Source: Ceratothoa steindachneri (Eukaryota; Arthropoda; Malacostraca; Isopoda; Cymothoidae). From it: a stretch of DNA of 64,000 bases. Below, one piece after another: positions 12,957-23,589 of this stretch (positions are counted from its first letter, which is position 1; each line of letters begins with the position of its first letter). The notes beneath the pieces are model-generated. The model made no database searches and was not told the origin of the DNA. It saw only the letters and a program-made list of their open reading frames with translations. A program made the position numbers and the translations under genes. Where the stretch lies: positions 104,075,066-104,139,065 of the forward strand of contig OZ018321.1 of NCBI GenBank assembly GCA_963969495.1, given 5' to 3'.

Positions 12957-14436
12957 CTAAGTCACCGGATTTGGAGAGGGCTGCGTGCTCTGGCCTATTA
13001 AGGCAGAACAGAATTTGATAGGCGCTGCCACTACCTCGGTCCAGCCAGTGAAGTAATGACACTTGATGTGGCATCTGCCCTTGGGGAACTTGTTTGATCT
13101 ACCCAGGAAGTCCTGGACGACCGCGAACCTCTTGTGCTGGGGGCTGACTGGGAGGAGCATTTTATCTGATACGACGATACAGGTGCACCCCGTATCGTGT
13201 ACCAATGTTGAGACTCGGCAACTTTTTATCGATCCAGTCTCGAACTTTAGTCCTCCGGGAGAACTCTTATTAAACAAAAAGTTCACCTGTTGGTCAGGGG
13301 AATTAGATGTGGAAGACGGTGGTGCTGAAGCAGGGGGTTGTTCTTGGGGGAGAGATGCGGTGATGTTGTGCACTTGTTGACTCGAGGACGACCTAAGCCT
13401 CGAATTTGGGGGGCAATGGAAGCTAATGTAACCATGAGTGCCACAATTAAAACACGTAACGGGATTTCTTGGGTATGACGAGGGTGAATGGGTTAGATTA
13501 ATTAGGGTTTTAATTTCTTTCTGATCCTTAGATGAAAAGAATTTGAATTTGGGGGTCTGGAGGTCTTGAAAAATTTAGGGGGGGTTCTTTTGCTGGGGTT
13601 CTAGGGATACCCACCTTTCTTTGGAGACAAGGGCTTTTTTTTTTAAACTCTCGCGGATATAGTTTGTGGTTGGAAGCATGTAGATCTACTTCCTCACCGC
13701 ACTCATTGAACGTATCGGCTCACCTGTCCTTGATGAATGCTCGTATCTCTGGGGGCAGGGTACACAATAATTGGTCCTTAAGAATAAAGTCGACGAGAGA
13801 GTCGAAATCATTCCCCACTTGTGCTGAATCCAGCCAGAATTGGAGATGTCTTCGCAGGATAAAGCCAAATTGACGGTATGTTTGACCAGGCTGAATTCTA
13901 GCATGTCTAAATTCAATCCTATACTCCTCGGGATTTAGATTAATGGCGGCCAGTAGCTCGGACTTAAGAGGAGGATATCCACAGAAGCCCCGGAAGGTAA
14001 CGAAATGAATATATCACGGAAATAGGTATTAAGCAGAGGCAGTAACCTGGCGATTCCCTCTGTTTCTATGCCCCAATGATTAACCTTAAAGATTTTCTCA
14101 AATTGTGTCAGGTACGAACACAGCTCTTCGTTATCTTTGTATGCTGGAACTTTCATCGTAGGTACATGCGTAGCTCCAGGCCGGGATCCAACGGAATTGA
14201 CTTACACCTCATCCTTGCTCAATGCCATTTCATGTTCGCGTATTCGTTCTCTCTCACTTCTCTTTCCGCCTGCGCCTGTTCTCTTTCCATCTGTATTCTT
14301 CTGCTTCTCCTTTTGCTTGCGCTTGTTTTTTTTCCTCTCTTTCCGTCCTTTCTTATTCGTGGACGTAGGAAATTAGTTCTTTGCCCGTTAGTCCAAAAGT
14401 TTGGCCTTGTTGGTGGAACCTTTTGAAAGACGACAT
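12957..14436 (-). pseudogene. Gypsy B gag-protease, decayed
   Basis: Gag would form the particle and the aspartic protease would process it. An ATG at 14436 starts a protein that aligns by eye with Gypsy A gag. It has a charged helical N-terminus, then a capsid-like region with 'RLLPLLNTYFRDIFISLPSG' near 14010, then 'QPGQTYRQFGFILRRHLQFW' near 13880. The zinc knuckle near 13440 reads C-x2-C-x4-Y-x4-C, so its His is replaced by Tyr. The protease frame (12957-13373) has 'VSTLVHDTGCTCIVVSDKM', with the D-T-G catalytic triplet intact. Frameshifts break gag at several points. The reading frame dies shortly after the protease. Confidence 0.85.
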
Positions 14437-14754
14437 TTTACCTATGTCCGTCAAAAACTCACCGATGTACGCTAATGGTACTTATGCAAATACGAAACAA
14501 GTAGCACTATGCCTACCTCAACCTTACCACCCATACTTTCTGTTGATTAGAATACCACTAGCAAAAAAACTAATTAACACCATTAACGGGCTAACCACAA
14601 TCAATTAACAAAATTTCATAGATCGAATTTATCCTCTTATTGTTTAATTTTCCACGAACGCTTAGGCACAAATTTGTTACTAATCAAGGGGATGCAACAC
14701 AATCAACTATTGTTGAGTTCTTCTAAGTACCCCACACCTGACACCAACTTTTAT

Positions 14755-15896
14755 TTCGTAGTTAAGGCCGAGTACGTATATAAGTTTGCTCCGTACATTA
14801 ATAACTCCGTTCCACTTTTCTCTAAGAGGGCTTTGCTTTAATTCTTTAACCAGGGAAGATTTGTATTACTATATATATATTGCCATTTGTAGCGTTCGAG
14901 GATCTAATTAAACAACTCGGACAAAAATATTCTTTTAATTGCATAAAAAATGAAATATTAAATCTTTATATGTACTGATGCTATAATAAGAAGATCTAAT
15001 AAAAATTAACATTACCAATGAGTAATACGCGATGGTTGACGCAAAATTACTTTCGCATGGAATGGTAACTAACAAACATTAATAAGCTTTGGATTCCTTT
15101 TACCTTTAACTAAGAGGAAGTCGGCAGTGGGATGACCTTCAACAAGAACCTCCTCGATAAGTTAATTAAAGGCGAGTTGGACCGGAGTCTTCCTCCCGGA
15201 CGTGAGAATGGTTGCGAAAACTGCTGATGCTTCTCACCGGGTGAAAGAGATGCGTGGCGAGTTTATTTGGGAAAAACAGCCGATGCTTGCCCCGAAGAGG
15301 CGGAGACGTGAAGCGAGACTTCTTCACTTGAAGATATAAGTGAGGAGATCTTGGATGAACGGAAGTTTTTCCGATCCCTGTGTTATAAACTCGGGCTTCT
15401 CGATGATGAGACTTGACCAAAAGGGGAATCTTTTCTTGAGTGGGAATTCACGTTGATATTTCTCAAGGGTGAGGGGTATCTCCGGCTTTTCAGAAAATTG
15501 AGATAAGGGATTTTCTCTGGACGAGAATGGTATGAGAGTTGTTCTCGGTACCACTAGTCTTCTCTTCTAAGCGACCAAAGGACAGGACTTGAAAGGGAGA
15601 GTCTCGCTCGGTTCCAGCTGTCTTCTTTATTCCTTGTTTGCCTCAGGGACTCGACTTCTTCTCTCGATTGCTACGCGGATTCTACTTTTCATTTCTCAAG
15701 ATCGAACTCTATATATGCGTCGATTATCCCCTGGAGGGAGGGGAGACAAGGGAGTTTAGAAGGAGCGAACCTTCACTAGCCCACAGTTAAGCCTCTCTCC
15801 TATGGCATACATTTTCGTCTATTTGGCGAAAATAGACATAAACAATCAGAGGGGACAGTGAGCTGTTCATAGAATTCTATTCTAAAGGCTATCACA
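14755..15896 (-). repeat. Gypsy B right LTR (5' LTR of B), hairpin-rich
   Basis: LTR of about 1.14 kb. Its minus-strand start (15896) is TGTGATAG. Short perfect stem-loops occur on the plus strand: TCTC-GATGAT-GAGA at 15398-15411, CTC-AAGGGT-GAG at 15462-15473 and TTCTC-TGGAC-GAGAA at 15513-15527. The downstream end near 14755 is followed on the minus strand by a TTGGTGTCAGG-like sequence that could be a primer binding site. It also has a purine-rich tract just outside its start, which makes it equally the 3' LTR of the integrase/env remnant at higher coordinates. Confidence 0.75.
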
Positions 15897-15908
15897 CCCT
15901 CCTCTGTT
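15897..15908 (-). other. polypurine-tract-like sequence beside the 15896 LTR start
   Basis: Read on the minus strand, CAGAGGAGGG directly precedes TGTGATAG. Gypsy A has GAATGGAGGAG in the same place before its 3' LTR. A polypurine tract primes plus-strand DNA synthesis and marks the upstream edge of a 3' LTR, so this site implies that element sequence lies at 15.9 kb and higher, upstream in the minus-strand sense. Confidence 0.5.
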
Positions 15909-18880
15909 TATATTAACGGACTACAAAATCTACTGACTGAAATCCTTCTTTGCGAGCGACTCTCAAAGAGTTTTGGGGCAGTGGGGAAAAGGAGGGGGAG
16001 GGGCAAAGTCTTGGCCCATGTAGAGCACAACAATTGACGCTGTATAAACAAACAAGCGTCTGTTTGTCCTCGTGATACTTATTCCCCCACGGACTATTTA
16101 CCTAAGATCTTGAATTGAGACATCCTGAAGGACCAAGCTCTCTATTTCTTTTAAATATGAATCGAAATTTCCTGTGAAAGCAGGTTGAGAATCGCAAAAT
16201 GTTGAAAACTTGGGTTTTGGACAAACCGCTTTATTTTGCCCGGCCTCGGAGCAGTGTAAGCAAATGTGCAGTCTATTCATTTTTGCAATTCGGCAAATTT
16301 ATTTTGTGAAATTGAGAATATAACCACAGTAATGGCACAAACTCCTTCATACGGTAAAGATTTCAGGGAGTCCGACCCTACTCAGGGCCTGTATAGGTCA
16401 AACGTGAAGAAGAGTTTTTTGGTATATCTACAGATCCTTACCTCTTTCCCAGCCACTCGTTCATTAATGACTTCCCCTAAGGCTGGCCAAGTCTTGACTA
16501 ATGTCCTCAAGTGAGTATTAAGCAACACTTAGAAAATACATGAGGTAAGCAGAGTCTAAGACACTAGACAAAGTTTCAATGGCGAATGCCGACGTCTACG
16601 GCAAAGTTTCGATAACGGAACAGGGCTATTATTTGCATTTATTTTTTCCAAGGGAGACTCGATCGAGTTGGAATGCCTCTGCCTAAGGAAAGGATTGGGC
16701 TTGAGCATTACTCCCACCGAGCAACAATGCTTCCTTGTCGAAAGAAACTGCCTCCTAAAACAAGGCAAAGGGGTCTCAATGACCAGCTCCTCACTACAGA
16801 CGGAAATTAACAGGAACTGCCACCACAAACTCAAATTTTGAGAATGCTTTCAACACCCTTTGGTGCATTTAAGAAGGTAGTTCTCTGCGTAGAGTTGCCA
16901 GGTTCATCCGTATTCGAGGTTCATTTGAGATATTTGAATCTTGTAATGTCACTGTTGATGCCGTCTCGTCTCTTCAAATATAATTGTCTTCTCCTGACCA
17001 ACCGGAAAGTTTATCCGGTGGATGGGTTCTTCTCTCCTTATTAATTTTCGAGCTTCTTGCAAAGGTTCAAGTGAGGCTGTTTCCGTCTTTGGCTTTGCAC
17101 GAACTGGTAGAAACAATGTCTGGATTCTTGTTTCTGCATCTATCTTTTTTCCCAAACAGAAAATTGTGGTCCCGCTTCAGTCAATCCCTTCTCTTTTCCC
17201 CTTTGTAAGTTTTTTTGACTGAAGGTAGATAACCTATCAGTTTCTTCATAGAGATCACAAGGATAACTCTTTTCATAATCGTAGTTAACGAAGCACTTAT
17301 CCTTCCGTAGATGGTCCAAGCTTTTTCTCGCTAGAACATTTTTATATGTTTTAATACAGCCAATAGCTTTGGAAGTTCTTATGACTTAGTTCTCTGTAGC
17401 CGTAGGTGTATTATTTTCGTTTACTTTTCCAGAACATGGTACTATTCCTGTAAAAATAAATTTGCTGATATGTTTGTCAGATAACGTACCTCTAGCCTTT
17501 CTTTGTGTGACATCTCCCCTTTCAAAAATAGGATGCCACTGCTTGCCAGTTTATGGTCTTACATCGTGTATGGGCGTACTGCGAGCGTGAAGGGTGGGGA
17601 TATGGAATATAAGTATCCGCTTGCCACTCAAGTGAAAAATAGACTCGCATCTTTATGGATCGTTGAGCAAGATTTCACGAGCGCTGATTTCGCACCTATC
17701 ACTGTCGTAGAGAGATATTGGTTCCCTAATCGGAGATAGAAATATCTCCCCAATAAACTTGAATTCGTCTAAGGAATTTAAGGTTGAGTAAGCTTTTAAA
17801 TCTTCTGACACAGCTAAGTTTAGGGATTCAAGTCCTTATATCGCGCCTAATTTCAACGTAATATTCCACCTCGGAAGGGTATCAGCTAAATCAGATGCAA
17901 TTTATAAGGTGAATTTTTCAAAGGTAATAAAATAATATAGCTTAAAGGTCCCTCAATCCCTTGATTGTACTGCAACTACTCCAATAAAGCGCCTGTCGAG
18001 CAACAAAGTCTTCCTATCATCAAAGTGTGGCTGTTTCCTGCTCTTTCTCAGGTCGTTAAAGATCCAGCTTACAGATTATAGGGACACGATTTCCAGCGCT
18101 ATCTTCCCAGCATCCATTTTTGTTAACCATACGTTTATCTGGTTGACCCTCGTAGCGAGGCCATTAAATATATCCTGAAGTCATGTCAAATCGATCTTCA
18201 AATCCACGTCAGTTCTTCGGCTTATCATATCGCTTTATCTCTTTGAATGAATCCTCGGCTACTGTTAATTCCTCACTCATCTGATTTAGTATAGTTACGT
18301 GTTGAAATACTTATGAGATGATTTTATTTGTAAATTTACTTACATTTCCGACTTTCTCATTCGTCTCACGTATGTCGTATTTGTTGCTTAACCAAACAGC
18401 TACAATGTTACATAGCACAAGCCATTGCTTAATCCTCTCTTGTTCCTTGTCAGGTAATCACAACTCCTCAAATCAGAAAAAACCCTCTCCGATTTTCTTA
18501 TTTTTCATATGTTCTTTTGCATGGCTCAATAATATAAATATAGGGACCTGAAGAATTACAGGACCCTGTTATCGGAAGAATTCTTCGCGTAAAAGGACAG
18601 GCGATCCAAATGATCGTCTAGGGACTTTAGTTCTTCCATAAACTACTATATCTTTATCTCTAATTGGACTTAATGGAATGAAGCTACGTAGGTCAGTGGT
18701 CTGTGTGGATGAAAGTAGCCACTTTTGTCCATCTCAAGTATCCACGGCATTCGAGGTCCCACGATGATTACTTATAAAACCTTTGGTCACTGAAAAATGA
18801 GAGGGAAAAAGAAAAGGCTGAGTTACTACTCTGTTACTACTCCCTTCTCCTTTTAATCCACGCATGTTATTTCTTTTCTC
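15909..18880 (-). pseudogene. decayed env-like third ORF downstream of integrase
   Basis: Between the integrase C-terminus and the polypurine-like tract there are about 3 kb in which successive minus-strand frames read as protein. Examples are 17760-17150 (one frame, with three internal stops), 17155-16949, 16834-16556 and 16280-16098. Composition is Cys-containing and partly helical. A third ORF between integrase and the 3' LTR is the position of env in Gypsy-type errantivirus-like elements. I cannot show a fusion peptide, a furin site or a transmembrane segment with confidence, so 'env-like' rests on position and coding character, not on a recognised domain. Every frame is interrupted, so nothing functional is encoded. 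Confidence 0.4.
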
Positions 18881-18899
18881 GGTCTCAAATCAAATTTAC

Positions 18900-19640
18900 C
18901 TTTCTATTCTTCGATATTCTCAAACTCTGTCCTCATAAGAGTCATCATCGGATTTTAAGCGGAATACCGGTACCGAGATATCCTTTGCTATCTGATCTCG
19001 ATGACGACGATCTTATGGCCGGTCGTCACATGCTGTAGCAAGATTTTGGGCGTTTTCTTCTTGATAACCAAGTATAGTCCCACATATTTGGGGTCTAATT
19101 TGTTCCGACTTGTTCTTGGGTAGTTTAAATATAAAACTCGGTAAGGTCAGTGCCTCGGATTGCTTTCATGTTTGTAACCCTGTAGTGTTTATCAGAGTCT
19201 CTCAGGAATGCTTCCATCTCTTCATAAATTTAAACCAACTGGCAACGATCATCTTTCGTGTAGTCCTACTGTGAGTTTATTTTGATGAATACTTTAGACA
19301 TGTTAAACTGGACGTTTCCTGTCCGTCCAAACATCAACATGAAAAGAATGTGTCCAGTGTTCCTATGCACCTTCACGCTAACAGAAAATTCCCAAGATCG
19401 TTACTTTATGACTAGTATGCGGCAGTTCGATTTTGAGTTAATTCCCAAATTTTCGTTAACTCCGCCATTACTTTGTTATAGAATTCTTGCCCTCGATCTG
19501 AAACATCGGTTCTGGAAGCTTTTAAAACACCAAATATTCTTGTGTATCTTCAGCTACTTATGTTGACTATATATCTGCAAGTGTGATAAATCTCACTTAT
19601 CGAGAGAAGCGGTTAATACACCCCAGAATATACTCATTAT
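18900..19640 (-). pseudogene. Gypsy-type integrase remnant with GPY/F-like module
   Basis: Integrase inserts the retrotransposon cDNA. On the minus strand near 19490, 'SDRGQEFYNKVMAEL' matches the second catalytic Asp region of the DDE core. The upstream piece near 19590 ('RFITLADI' ... 'STYVAED') fits the strand leading from the first Asp. The 'AYHPQSNG..E' region is blurred by mutation near 19420. The C-terminal module near 19090 reads 'NKLDPKYVGLYLVI', that is, the GPY/F motif with Pro changed to Leu. Frameshifts and stops occur throughout. RT and gag for this element are not seen; Gypsy A starts at 20444, about 0.8 kb upstream. Confidence 0.75.
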
Positions 19641-19672
19641 TAAAAACGTTTTGGGAGTGTGTAATGTACACA

Positions 19673-19962
19673 AATTTACAAAAAATGGGTTTTACGTATA
19701 TTTAACCCATTTTGTAATATTTTTCTTTATAAAACCCATTTTTGTAAATTTTTTCATCGTTTGCGCAGAAGATGACCTTTGAAAAGGTTTAAAGACACCT
19801 CGGCTAATAAAGAAATACCACCTGCCAGCATTTTTCTGAGAATAAAGCCTTTGAAAAAGCTAAAGAGCTGTAGTGCAAGCTTAACGAAGTAGCCACCGCT
19901 GTGATTTTAACAAATCTTGTATACAACATTGCCTCCTAATATATATACATATATTAGGATGT
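19673..19962. repeat. two small inverted repeats
   Basis: A 20-base arm around TTTACAAAAAATGGGTTTTA near 19673 pairs with the complementary arm ending at about 19752. A second palindrome, TCCTAATATATATACATATA and its complement, lies at about 19936-19962. Both could be fold-back or element ends; neither has a gene. Confidence 0.5.
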
Positions 19963-20232
19963 TGTTAAAATGGAGGTAAAATTTCCAATTACACTGATCC
20001 TATCTCCACACTATTGCTTTTTTTCGTGTTGCATTCCCATCCTTGGGTGCGAAATTTCATTACAATATAATAATATTTAGAGGTCACCCCACTCATAATA
20101 TTTTCTTTTCCCTACTTATTTTTAGGTTATGCCAATCAGTACTTGCTCGAGCCCCGAGTTTTGGCTTCTCGGAAAGCCTGCTTGTCAGGGAGAGAGAGCG
20201 AGAAAACGACGTGCGTGGTCGCCCCTTTCAAG

Positions 20233-20305
<73 letters not shown>
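20233..20305. repeat. (GA)n microsatellite
   Basis: An uninterrupted GA dinucleotide run of about 73 bp, about 140 bp outside the 5' LTR of Gypsy A. Open frames through it (Arg-Glu repeats) are artefacts of the repeat. Confidence 0.95.
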
Positions 20306-20307
<2 letters not shown>

Positions 20308-20906
20308 AAAAAGAGCTACAAGAAAAATAAGTACCCTAGGAGAGCTTACGTGCATTCAATAAAGGTACCTTTGGACTAGCTGTCGAGTGGGCACATCCCC
20401 GCTCAATTGCCTTACATCATCCTTAAACGGCCCCTTTTTAAGATGTGATAGAACGGTTTGAGGCCGCTTAATTTCAACGGCTATCACATGTTGTTTAAAA
20501 ACACGTTGCTACCCACGTGCATCTTCGCCTTGAAGCCAGGCGCGTTATCGCCCCACCTGAGTCAATATTTAACCAAGGAGGTTCATCCCACCCCGTTTCG
20601 GCCCATGCGCCGATCACGTTAGATTGAGTTAGGCTTATGGGCAGATAAGGTATGTTCTCATGGCGTGGCTGGGCATTCCCTTAAAGCCCCCACTCCATTT
20701 TCCCCTACGCCAAGGGGATGGCTCAACTATTTATATGTAAACTTTACCAATAAGAGCAGATTCAGATCCAGATTATCTTCGCGAGACATCTCGCCGATCC
20801 GGTCTCACCTTGGGCACCAGGGCCCTCTACCTCGAGATCCACCATCATTGTCCAGAAGAGGACAATATCCCTTGAGTGCCAAGGTTCGAGCCTTCAAGAC
20901 GCAAAG

Positions 20907-20914
20907 TATAAAAG
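20907..20914 (+). promoter_or_regulatory. TATA box of the Gypsy A 5' LTR
   Basis: TATAAAAG sits about 20 bp before the tandem repeats, the expected promoter place in an LTR. In the 3' LTR the matching bases read CCACAAGG, so that copy has lost its TATA box. Confidence 0.6.
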
Positions 20915-20926
20915 GCCCCCCTTCTC

Positions 20927-21244
20927 TGTTGTTCAGAAAGAGAACAACGTTAGAACAGCCATTGTTTTTTGAGGCCGTTGACAAGAGACGGTTCTCACCC
21001 TCCCCCCCTGTTGTTCAGAAATAGAATAACATTAGAACAGCCATTGTTCTTTGAGCCCGTTGACAAGAAACGGTTCTCACCCTCCCCCCCTGTTGTTCAG
21101 AAAGAGAACAACGTTAGAACAATCATTGTTCTTTGAGTCCTTAGACAAGAGACGGTTCTCACCCCCCCCTGTTTTTCAGAAGAGAACAACGTAGAACAGC
21201 CATTGTTCTTCAAGCCCGTTCGTCAAGAAACGGTTCTCATTCCC
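20927..21244 (+). repeat. tandem repeat inside the 5' LTR, 4 units
   Basis: Four 75-85 bp units, each beginning TGTTGTTCAGAA or TGTTTTTCAGAA and ending in CGGTTCTCA followed by a C-run. The fourth unit is the most diverged. Confidence 0.9.
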
Positions 21245-22141
21245 AAGACGTCACGTCAGGATCATTTAATCTCCCCCCCTCAGCTGAAACTCGCCAGCGG
21301 ACCGAAGATTCCTTCGCGTCGCCTTCCTCTGCACAACAACTTGTAATTACGTAATCTAAACATTACCTTTGAGTATTTAACCTTTTCGTCAACCCTATCC
21401 TGTGCTTTAAATGGTTTAGCGAACCATCCCATCCCTTTAATTTTTATTTGTTTACCTTTTTTAAATCTCTCCCAAATCTTAATCCTCGGATTAGCCAGAT
21501 ATTCCCACGACCCTTTCCATTCTCTGTTTATGTAAACATTTTCCGTTTTGTGTGTTGTTGATAGTTTTTATTAATAAAACTCTATTTTATTAATGATAGC
21601 CATATAATTATCCTTGAGCTCAGTTCCACTTCTTAAGCATATTGAAAATAAATAACATCGGGTAACCAGATAGCCACGCACTCTCAATATAATTTAATAG
21701 TTCCCTCAACGAATTGTTATATATGGTATACCGTCGAGAGTCCATTCTACGACATATTTATATATATATACTATTTAAATTTGGTATCAAGTGTGTAAGG
21801 TTTAACGCTATATCTTTGCAAACACTGGTCTCAGTCGAGTAAAGCATAGTGTTATTCGTTATAATAATAGAGTATAGTAGTTCCCTTTTGTTTTAACGAT
21901 TGCTATCCCTTTTTTTTAAACTTAAGAAGCTGGAGTAGCTCAAGGAACTGTTATAATAATTTGTTTGTGGTTTTTTTTTGTGTGATTTTAGTCATTGGTT
22001 ATGTAGATCGAGAAACCAATTACGAATAGGTCAGTGCCCATATTTAGGTAAGCTAATTCTCTAGAAGGCATAATTCTTATTGCAATGAATTTAGTTGGTT
22101 GACTATTGTGCCCCCAAGTGCAAATATGACTTAGTTCTAAA

Positions 22142-22989
22142 TCTTCAAAGCGCAAGGAGAGTCCTTGGGACTTTCCGCAAAAGAATTAATTGAGTACGTT
22201 CAAGAGGATGAAAGAACGGAAAGAGAAATCCAACGAGAAGAAAGAGAAGGAGAAATCCAACGAGAAGAAAGAAAGGAACGGAAAAGACAAGCTGCGCTTC
22301 ACCATCAGATTGAAATGGCTCGTGTAGAAGCCGAAATACAATCAGCCACTTCACGTTTAGAAGCCCCGCCCAATCTCCCACTTAAGCTCCTCAATTTCAG
22401 GGATGGAGATGATTTCGGAGCATTTTTAGCCCACTACGAAAAGATCCTCGAAATCAATAACATGGATCTGGAGGCTGAGGGTGTAGTCAGATTACTTCCA
22501 CTGTTATATTGTAAATTGCGCGAGATTTTCATATCTTTACCATCTGAATGTGCAATTAACTACAACACCTTAAAAGCTGAGTTATTGGCCGCTCATAATA
22601 TGACTCGTGATTTCTACCGACAAGAATTTCGAGGAGGTCGTATTAAACCTGGACAGACATTCCGTCAATTTAGATACATTCTTCAGAGGAATTTTAAATT
22701 CTGGTTAGAATCCTCAAAGGTTGATCCTAACTACGAGTCCTTAACAGACTTCGTGTTGCGGGTTTAATTTTTGGCGTCTCTCCCGACGGAGATCCGCGCG
22801 TTCGTCAAGGATCGTCGGTGCCAGACCTTTAAAGAGTTTACCGAAGAAGCGGATGTCTATGCCGCAAGCCATAATTTATACCCAAAGGAGAATCGAACTT
22901 CTCACCAACCCCCCAACCAGGAAAGAAGGAAGCATTCGCGCCCCTTCCCAGAAAAGCTGACGAAGTTTCCTGGCCCCGTAAAACCCTAA
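22142..22989 (+). pseudogene. Gypsy A gag (capsid region)
   Basis: Gag precursor that would build the virus-like particle. The frame opens after a TAA at about 22139 and has no ATG before the conserved start region ('GLSAKELIEYVQEDERTER'). A Glu/Arg-rich coiled-coil-like stretch covers roughly residues 20-55. A capsid-like domain follows, with 'GVVRLLPLLYCKLREIFISL' near 22480 and 'IKPGQTFRQFRYILQRNF' near 22640. A TAA at 22765-22767 interrupts the frame, which continues at once with 'SLPTEIRAFVKDRRCQTFKE' to a second TAA at 22987-22989. The minus-strand Gypsy B copy has the same protein, and its ATG (14436) suggests that A has lost its own start codon. Confidence 0.85.
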
Positions 22990-23589
22990 AACTTCTTTCC
23001 CCAAAGCCAACAACGGGACACCAAACCTCCCCTTAAGATTTCTCCTGCATCACTCTTTCCGAAGCGACCAATCATATGCTTCACCTGTGGTGTAGAAAAC
23101 CACATGAGCTGGAATTGCCCCCAAAATTCTAGGCTTAAAAGCGGACCAGCCCACCAAGTTCACCAGATTAATGCCAGCCTGGCTTACCCGGTAGTGCAGA
23201 CCCAAGCAGCAACTTCTCCCCCTCCGTCAGGCCACCAGGTAAATTTTATTTTTGACAAAAGTTCACCGGGAACTTTGAAATTTGAGGAGGGCAGCGTGAA
23301 CGGCTGCAGAGTATCGACTCTCGTCAGGGACACAGGGTGCCCGTGTTTCATCGTGTCCGACGAACTCCTCTCCCCAGTGGAACCTAACCACGAAAAATTT
23401 GCGGTGGTACATGACTACCTTGGGCGGGCGAACCAATTCCCCGTCGTTAGATGTTACCTGCAGTGTCAATATTATGATGGCTGGGCTGAAGTCATTTCAG
23501 CACTCATAAAATTCTGTTCCATGCTCATAGGACAGAGCCCCCAAGTAAGTTTCGACCCTGTGTCCCAGGCCGCCCTTCCTCGAGGCTGA
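22990..23589 (+). pseudogene. Gypsy A gag C-terminus (zinc knuckle) and protease
   Basis: The frame continues from gag without shift. A canonical CCHC knuckle 'CFTCGVENHMSWNC' (C-x2-C-x4-H-x4-C) at about 23078-23119 would bind the RNA genome. The retropepsin-like region follows, with 'VSTLVRDTGCPCFIVSDELL' near 23310; D-T-G is the catalytic triplet (family usual D-[ST]-G). Open from 22990 to a TGA at 23587-23589. After it, about 110 bp still read in the same frame as the pol linker, so this TGA is an acquired stop or a programmed boundary. The Gypsy B protease is similar over the whole length. Confidence 0.85.

Larger units (their letters stand above)
12120..15896 (-). mobile_element. Gypsy element B: minus-strand Ty3/Gypsy remnant with two LTR copies
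   Basis: An LTR at 14755-15896 and a shorter copy of its downstream part at 12120-12693 lie in the same orientation and flank gag-protease sequence read on the minus strand. The LTR starts (minus strand) at 15896 with TGTGATAG, the same first eight bases as Gypsy element A. RT, RNase H and integrase are missing between the protease and the left LTR copy, so a large deletion has occurred. Coding similarity to Gypsy A runs throughout gag and protease, so A and B are members of related families. Confidence 0.85.
20444..21754 (+). repeat. Gypsy A 5' LTR (1311 bp)
   Basis: Direct repeat of 25737-27136. It contains a TATA box at 20907-20914, then four copies of an 80-85 bp tandem unit at 20927-21244. 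Each unit has inverted repeats such as GTTGTTC...GAACAAC and AGAACA...TGTTCT. An AATAAA-type signal lies in the distal part near 21570-21600. The 3' LTR has five units, which accounts for nearly all of its 89 extra bases. Confidence 0.9.

Noticed and set aside
20043..20379. Three plus-strand open frames with Arg-Glu repeats
   Set aside because: They run through the (GA)n microsatellite; no motif outside the repeat.
20665..21024. 119-codon open frame, and similar ones at 25.8-26.6 kb
   Set aside because: They lie wholly within the Gypsy A LTRs and arise from the internal tandem repeat; not conserved as protein between the two LTRs.
21782..21795. TGGTATCAAG after the 5' LTR as a tRNA-Met primer binding site
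   Set aside because: It lies about 27 bases beyond the LTR end, farther than usual; kept out of the feature list as unproven.
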